From contig JACJYV010000009.1 of assembly GCA_020635905.1 (NCBI GenBank), positions 186,001 through 250,000 of the forward strand: a stretch of DNA of 64,000 bases, given 5' to 3'. Source of the stretch: Bacteroidia bacterium (GTDB taxonomy: Bacteria > Bacteroidota > Bacteroidia > J057 > JADKCL01). The notes below the pieces were generated by a model. It saw only the letters and a program-made list of their open reading frames with translations. It was not told where the DNA came from and did not search any database. Below are positions 60,941 through 64,000 of this stretch, piece by piece; position 1 is the first letter of the stretch; every line of letters starts with the position of its first letter. The position numbers and the translations under genes were made by a program.

Positions 60941-62080
60941 ATGTCCAAATCTCCTGTCATTTTCATCGCTGGCGCGGGCGGAATTGGTTCTGCTGCTGCC
61001 GTTCTCCTCCGCGAAATTGGTAACCTGAAACCCCAGATTTATCTGGGTGACATCAATCTCAAGGCAGCAAAAGCTGCCTGCAACTGGGTAATGGAGGGTT
61101 CCATGGCCCCGGGTTGGGTACGACCCATTGCCATGCCTGCTGAGGGGCCCGACAATGCCCTGCAGAATGCCCTGAGCGAATCGGACATCCTGCTGGATTG
61201 CCTTCCCGGCAGCCTGGCACCCCAAATGGCCCGTCTGGCCCTCGAAAACGACTTGCACTATGCCAACCTGACTGAGTACGTGGCAGAAACGGAGGAAATA
61301 CAGAAAATGGCCGCCCGAGCCAAAACCGGGTTCATTCTCCAGACCGGACTGGCTCCCGGTTATATTGGGGTGTTGGCGAATCACCTTTTTCAGGAATTCT
61401 GCAAAACTCATGGCGTGGAACGGGTAGAAACCATAGAAATGAAAGTGGGGGCTCTCACTGATAATGCGGTTGCACCCCATTATTATGGCTTCACCTGGAG
61501 CCCCATCGGGGTAGCCACCGAGTACGTAAAAGACGCCATTGTGGTCCGCAACGGTGAAGTGGTCACCCGTCCCAGCTTGTCAGAGCGGCGGTCCATCATC
61601 CTCAACGGCATCGCCTATGAAGAGGACCTGACCTCGGGAGGCGCCGCCGACCTGCCTCAGGCCCTGTCCACCAGGGTTCGCCGCCTCGATTACAAAACCC
61701 TGCGTTATCCGGGCCATTATGCCTGGGTGGAAAAGACCTTGAAATCCATACCTGAAGGCCAGGATCTGGCTCAGTCACTCGAAAAGGAAATGTTACAGCA
61801 GGTGCCCCGCCTGGAAGCAGACCGGGTGGTCCTTTATGCCTCGGTCGAAGGCAAAGACCTGCAAGGCACCCTGCACCGAAGCGAAGTTTCCCGCCTCATT
61901 CCGCCCCTGAAAGTGGGAGGGAAGACCCTTCGGGCGATCCAGTCCACCACTGCTTCCGCCCTGTGCGAAGCCGCCAACCTGCTCCATACCGGCATGTACG
62001 AAGGCGTAATCCTGCAAAGCGAAATCAAAACCCGGGAATTCCTCCACGGCCCCTTCATCACCGCCGCTTACGGAAAGTAG
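60941..62080 (+). CDS. Saccharopine dehydrogenase-like oxidoreductase
   Basis: 379 residues from the ATG at 60941, which directly precedes the nucleotide-binding motif VIFIAGAGGIGSAAAVLL; the frame is open from 60761 and an ATG at 60908 is an alternative. Features of the family: Rossmann fold with LGDINLKAAKAA, DILLDCLPGSLAPQMARLAL, and YANLTEYVAETEEI, followed by GLAPGYIGVLANHLF. Family members oxidise or reduce saccharopine, carboxynorspermidine or related amino acids; the substrate is unclear because no lysine or polyamine gene lies nearby. Divergent from the glycosylasparaginase gene with 110 bp between starts. Confidence 0.85.
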   Translation: MSKSPVIFIAGAGGIGSAAAVLLREIGNLKPQIYLGDINLKAAKAACNWVMEGSMAPGWVRPIAMPAEGPDNALQNALSESDILLDCLPGSLAPQMARLALENDLHYANLTEYVAETEEIQKMAARAKTGFILQTGLAPGYIGVLANHLFQEFCKTHGVERVETIEMKVGALTDNAVAPHYYGFTWSPIGVATEYVKDAIVVRNGEVVTRPSLSERRSIILNGIAYEEDLTSGGAADLPQALSTRVRRLDYKTLRYPGHYAWVEKTLKSIPEGQDLAQSLEKEMLQQVPRLEADRVVLYASVEGKDLQGTLHRSEVSRLIPPLKVGGKTLRAIQSTTASALCEAANLLHTGMYEGVILQSEIKTREFLHGPFITAAYGK

Positions 62081-62126
62081 AACCCGGGTAAACAACCATG
62101 TTGTTTACCAAAACACCAACCATCCA

Positions 62127-62154
62127 ACCGTAAACCGTAAACTGTAAACCGTCT
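62127..62154. repeat. Heptamer tandem repeat, ACCGTAA type (4 units)
   Basis: ACCGTAA, ACCGTAA, ACTGTAA, ACCGTCT, ending one base before the stop codon of the minus-strand gene at 62155. It lies between convergent genes. Confidence 0.65.
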
Positions 62155-63021
62155 TCACCACCCCGTCCGAAACAAATTCGTCGCACTCTTCATCCCGCAT
62201 TTCTGAAAAGCATGATACTGGCTGGCTGCCGCAAGCCTGATCTCATCCGGACTTTTCCCCACCGCCCACGCATCAAATATCCCCTCCAGCACATACGCCT
62301 CCGGCGCCATCAATCCTGTGGTGGTCACCAGCGGATAGCCACCTGCCTTTTCCAAAGGATCCCTGAAATACCCATGAGAAATACATCCCACCACCACCAC
62401 ATCCTTGAAAATCCCATCTGAATTCCGGGGAAAATCCACCTCCTCATCCATCAGGCCATTATGCCCGGCAAAAGCCAGCAGGTCCGCCTTCGCAAACAAC
62501 CCCAGATCCTGAACCTCCACCGCCTGTGTACCCTGCTTCAATCCCGCCACCGAACCCAAAAGATCGTCCAGACATTCCTTCATCCTATCCCCGCGGTAGG
62601 CGTCTGCCACCAGAAAAACCTTTTGTCCATCTGCCATTGACTTCCTGAAAGCCACCCTTTCCAACACATTGGGATGTGGGGAAGGCATATCCTTCTGGCT
62701 GGTCCAACCCGCCGAGCGGGAAAAATGCGTCTTTACTCCGTAAAGTGCTCCCCAGTAAAGATTATTCTTCGGGTCCAGCCCATTGCCCAGCGTTTTTTTC
62801 ACTGGCACAATCCCCTGATGGTCATTATCACACAGCGGCACCAGCAGATGAATCACCAGCGGCTGCCTCGCCTTCCGTTTATCCGCCAGTCGTTCCTCAA
62901 TCGAAGCCCTGGAAAAAGTGGCCACCGCTTTCCCAGCCTCAATATCCTGTCCAAAATCCCTTCCTCCCCCCAAAGTCAGCAAAGAAAAAAACAGGGTGAA
63001 AATAAAATGCTGCATCATCAT
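62155..63021 (-). CDS. Secreted protein of unknown function
   Basis: 288 residues from the ATG complementary to 63019-63021 (three ATGs in a row); the frame stays open to 63285 but that part crosses a repeat copy. Signal peptide MMMQHFIFTLFFSLLTLGGGRDF. Conserved-looking blocks are LLVPLCDNDHQGIVPV, GLDPKNNLYWGALYGVKTHF, KVFLVADAYRGDRM and VVVVGCISHGYFRDPLEKAGG. The alternation of hydrophobic strands and the late GCISHGYF suggest a Rossmann-like alpha/beta fold, but no known family or catalytic set was identified. Its gene is upstream of the repeat-rich 63.0-63.5 kb region. Confidence 0.7.
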   Translation of the reverse strand: MMMQHFIFTLFFSLLTLGGGRDFGQDIEAGKAVATFSRASIEERLADKRKARQPLVIHLLVPLCDNDHQGIVPVKKTLGNGLDPKNNLYWGALYGVKTHFSRSAGWTSQKDMPSPHPNVLERVAFRKSMADGQKVFLVADAYRGDRMKECLDDLLGSVAGLKQGTQAVEVQDLGLFAKADLLAFAGHNGLMDEEVDFPRNSDGIFKDVVVVGCISHGYFRDPLEKAGGYPLVTTTGLMAPEAYVLEGIFDAWAVGKSPDEIRLAAASQYHAFQKCGMKSATNLFRTGW

Positions 63022-63057
63022 ACTATATAATTCATCAGAATTCCAAATTTCAAAATT

Positions 63058-63113
63058 AAGGCCCCTCTTTCCTTCAGTGAGAGAGGGGAAGCGCAAAGCG
63101 CAGGGGTGAGTTT
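63058..63113 (+). repeat. 56-bp direct repeat, copy A
   Basis: Begins AAGGCCCCTCTTTCCTTCAG and ends GCAGGGGTGAGTTT; one mismatch against copy B (T versus G in CAGTGAG/CAGGGAG). Contains a CCCCTCT/AGAGGGG hairpin and a GCGCAAAGCGC hairpin. Confidence 0.85.
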
Positions 63114-63211
63114 TCCACCTGCGGGCCCCGGCCCGCCCAGAGCCCCAACTCCGTAGGAATCCCGTTGAGACATGGCTCCACCGCCACAATTCCCTCAGGG
63201 ATTTCATCAAC

Positions 63212-63267
63212 AAGGCCCCTCTTTCCTTCAGGGAGAGAGGGGAAGCGCAAAGCGCAGGGGTGAGTTT
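63212..63267 (+). repeat. 56-bp direct repeat, copy B
   Basis: Same as copy A, 154 bp downstream, same orientation. Likely an intergenic dispersed element of this genome. Confidence 0.85.
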
Positions 63268-63308
63268 AAATTGACCGCAGGTCATCTGTCACCTCCTGGG
63301 CTCCCACC

Positions 63309-63406
63309 ACTCCCAATTCCCAATTCCCAACTCCCAACCCCCAACCCCCAACTCCCAACTCCCAACTCCCAACTCTCAACTCCCAACTCCCAACTCCCAA
63401 CCCCCT
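63309..63406. repeat. Heptamer tandem repeat, ACTCCCA type (14 units)
   Basis: Fourteen uninterrupted 7-mers: ACTCCCA (8 of 14, some interrupted), ATTCCCA x2, ACCCCCA x2, ACTCTCA, and a final ACCCCCT. It is the longest array in the window. Any translation gives a seven-residue repeat (for example SWELGVG on the minus strand), which is not evidence of a gene. Confidence 0.92.
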
Positions 63407-63532
63407 CCCCACCATAACGCCCAGCCTCCCCAAAGTAACTCAAACCCCACAAAAAAATGTACCCAACCGTCAAATGTTTATAATTCAGGAGGATAGCGGA
63501 TAACCTTAATGGGAATAATTCAGATAAATTAT

Positions 63533-63540
63533 TAGTTTTG
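63533..63540 (+). promoter_or_regulatory. -7 box (TAGTTTTG) of the CSLREA-type gene
   Basis: Perfect TAnnTTTG, 32 bp before the ATG. No clear TTTG 19-21 bp upstream, so partial support. Confidence 0.4.
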
Positions 63541-63572
63541 CAGCCTTTCGGATCGGGAATAAAATAATTGAA

Positions 63573-64000
63573 ATGAGGAAGATTTCAGCCATTCTGGTAA
63601 CCCTTCTCTTTGCCTTTTGCGGATATTTACAAGCCACCAATTTTACCGTAAACGTCACCACCGACACCCAGGACAGCAATCCGGGCAACGGAGTATGCTC
63701 CGATCCTGGCGGAAACTGCTCCCTCCGGGCTGCCATCATGGAGGCAAATGCCCTGCCAGGGCAGGACACCATATTTCTCCCCGCAGGCACCTACACCATG
63801 ACCAAAACCGGCATCAACGAAAACGGTGCCTTTACCGGAGACCTGGATATCAACTCCAACATCGTAATTGTAGGCGCAGATACCCGCACCACCATTGTCA
63901 ACATGGACAGCCTCGACCGGGTGTTCGATGTGCGTACCGGCGGCGTGGCCTACTTCACCGGATTTGAAATCCGGGCAGGATACGTACAGGGCGCCCACGG
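63573..64000 (+). CDS. CSLREA-type surface protein, 5' part only
   Basis: The frame begins at 63573 and runs off the right edge after 142 codons. A signal peptide (ISAILVTLLFAFCGYLQA) is followed by NVTTDTQDSNPGNGVCSDPGGNCSLRAAIMEANALPGQDTI, the CSLREA/CSLRAAI motif that begins many beta-helix surface proteins in bacteria, and the start of right-handed beta-helix strands (IVIVGADTRTTIVNM, YFTGFEIRAGYV). The complete gene is expected to be long and, in this organism, exported by T9SS; the end that would show the sorting tail is outside the window. Confidence 0.8.
   Translation, partial: MRKISAILVTLLFAFCGYLQATNFTVNVTTDTQDSNPGNGVCSDPGGNCSLRAAIMEANALPGQDTIFLPAGTYTMTKTGINENGAFTGDLDINSNIVIVGADTRTTIVNMDSLDRVFDVRTGGVAYFTGFEIRAGYVQGAH

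Larger units (their letters stand above)
63022..63572. other. Divergent repeat-rich intergenic region
   Basis: 551 bp with no gene. It contains two copies of a 56-bp repeat (63058-63113, 63212-63267), a GCGGGCC-CC-GGCCCGC hairpin at about 63121-63136, the 14-unit ACTCCCA heptamer array (63309-63406), and a -7-like box at 63533-63540 before the CSLREA-type gene. Confidence 0.7.

Noticed and set aside
63282..63473. Minus-strand frame with a repeating SWELGVG peptide
   Set aside because: The repeat comes only from translating the 7-bp array (3 x 7 = 21 bases); no gene signal.
1..64000. tRNA, rRNA or riboswitch genes
   Set aside because: I looked for T-loop GGTTCGAATCC-type signatures and common riboswitch cores by eye and saw none convincing; a covariance-model search would be needed to exclude them fully.

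Overview
The window comes from a Bacteroidota genome, most likely the Saprospiria/Chitinophagia side. Evidence: several surface proteins carry type IX secretion (T9SS) sorting tails (type A at 16.4-16.6 kb and 43.8-44.1 kb, type B 'TFTPNGDGNND' near 18 kb), a PorP/SprF-OmpA pair is present, lipoproteins and SusB-like/GH92/GH2/GH20 glycosidases are frequent, and the few recognisable promoters follow the TTTG...TAnnTTTG pattern. Genus cannot be fixed from this stretch. No rRNA, tRNA, CRISPR array, transposase gene or prophage was seen.

Layout. 0-8.6 kb: start of an amylase-like lipoprotein (cut by the edge), a DUF2255 protein, a very large membrane-anchored coiled-coil protein, a rifampin ADP-ribosyltransferase (arr), a TPR protein and a PIG-L/acetoacetate-decarboxylase-like pair. 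8.6-17.1 kb: surface module with a choice-of-anchor-L/OmpA-like protein divergent from a PorP/SprF - OmpA/PD40 - T9SS surface protein operon, then an M15 peptidase. 17.8-25.6 kb (minus): six genes for a T9SS type-B giant adhesin, lipoproteins and a Tat-exported DUF1501-like protein, resembling the DUF1549/DUF1501 modules of planctomycetes. 25.7-33.5 kb (minus): GH97 alpha-glucosidase, alpha/beta hydrolase, and a tight sterol-desaturase/DUF1214/sulfotransferase operon.

33.6-35.1 kb holds the most unusual object: a tandem array with an exact 88-bp period made of TGCGGTGA/TCACCGCA dyads (F-13-R-5-F-13-R), ending directly against a textbook Bacteroidota promoter that would give an almost leaderless mRNA for a class-II (self-inhibited) Fic protein with a C-terminal winged helix. 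A 14-nt version of the repeat also lies inside the fic gene. 36-44 kb: sugar MFS transporter, ROK kinase, GH92 alpha-mannosidase, an EEP hydrolase and an NHL protein; two copies of a ~120-bp MITE-like element sit between ROK and GH92. 44.4-47.6 kb: HYC_CC_PP / heavy-metal-associated / TonB-receptor metal cluster, with a MITE end next to its promoter.

47.7-58 kb mixes toxin/effector genes (SMI1/KNR4 immunity gene, decapitated WHH-nuclease toxin, two DUF4157 proteins with HExxH and different C-terminal domains) with a GH2 beta-mannosidase and GH20 hexosaminidase. 58-64 kb: DUF3500 lipoprotein, Tat-exported glycosylasparaginase, saccharopine-dehydrogenase-like enzyme, an unassigned secreted protein and the start of a CSLREA-type surface protein. 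GH92, GH2, GH20 and the glycosylasparaginase together could dismantle a high-mannose N-glycan down to asparagine.

At least eight intergenic spots contain short tandem repeats with a strict or near-strict 7-bp period (GGACTCA, ACTCCCA, ACCGTAA, ATTGCTC, TTGGTTG types), reminiscent of the heptanucleotide STRR repeats of filamentous cyanobacteria.
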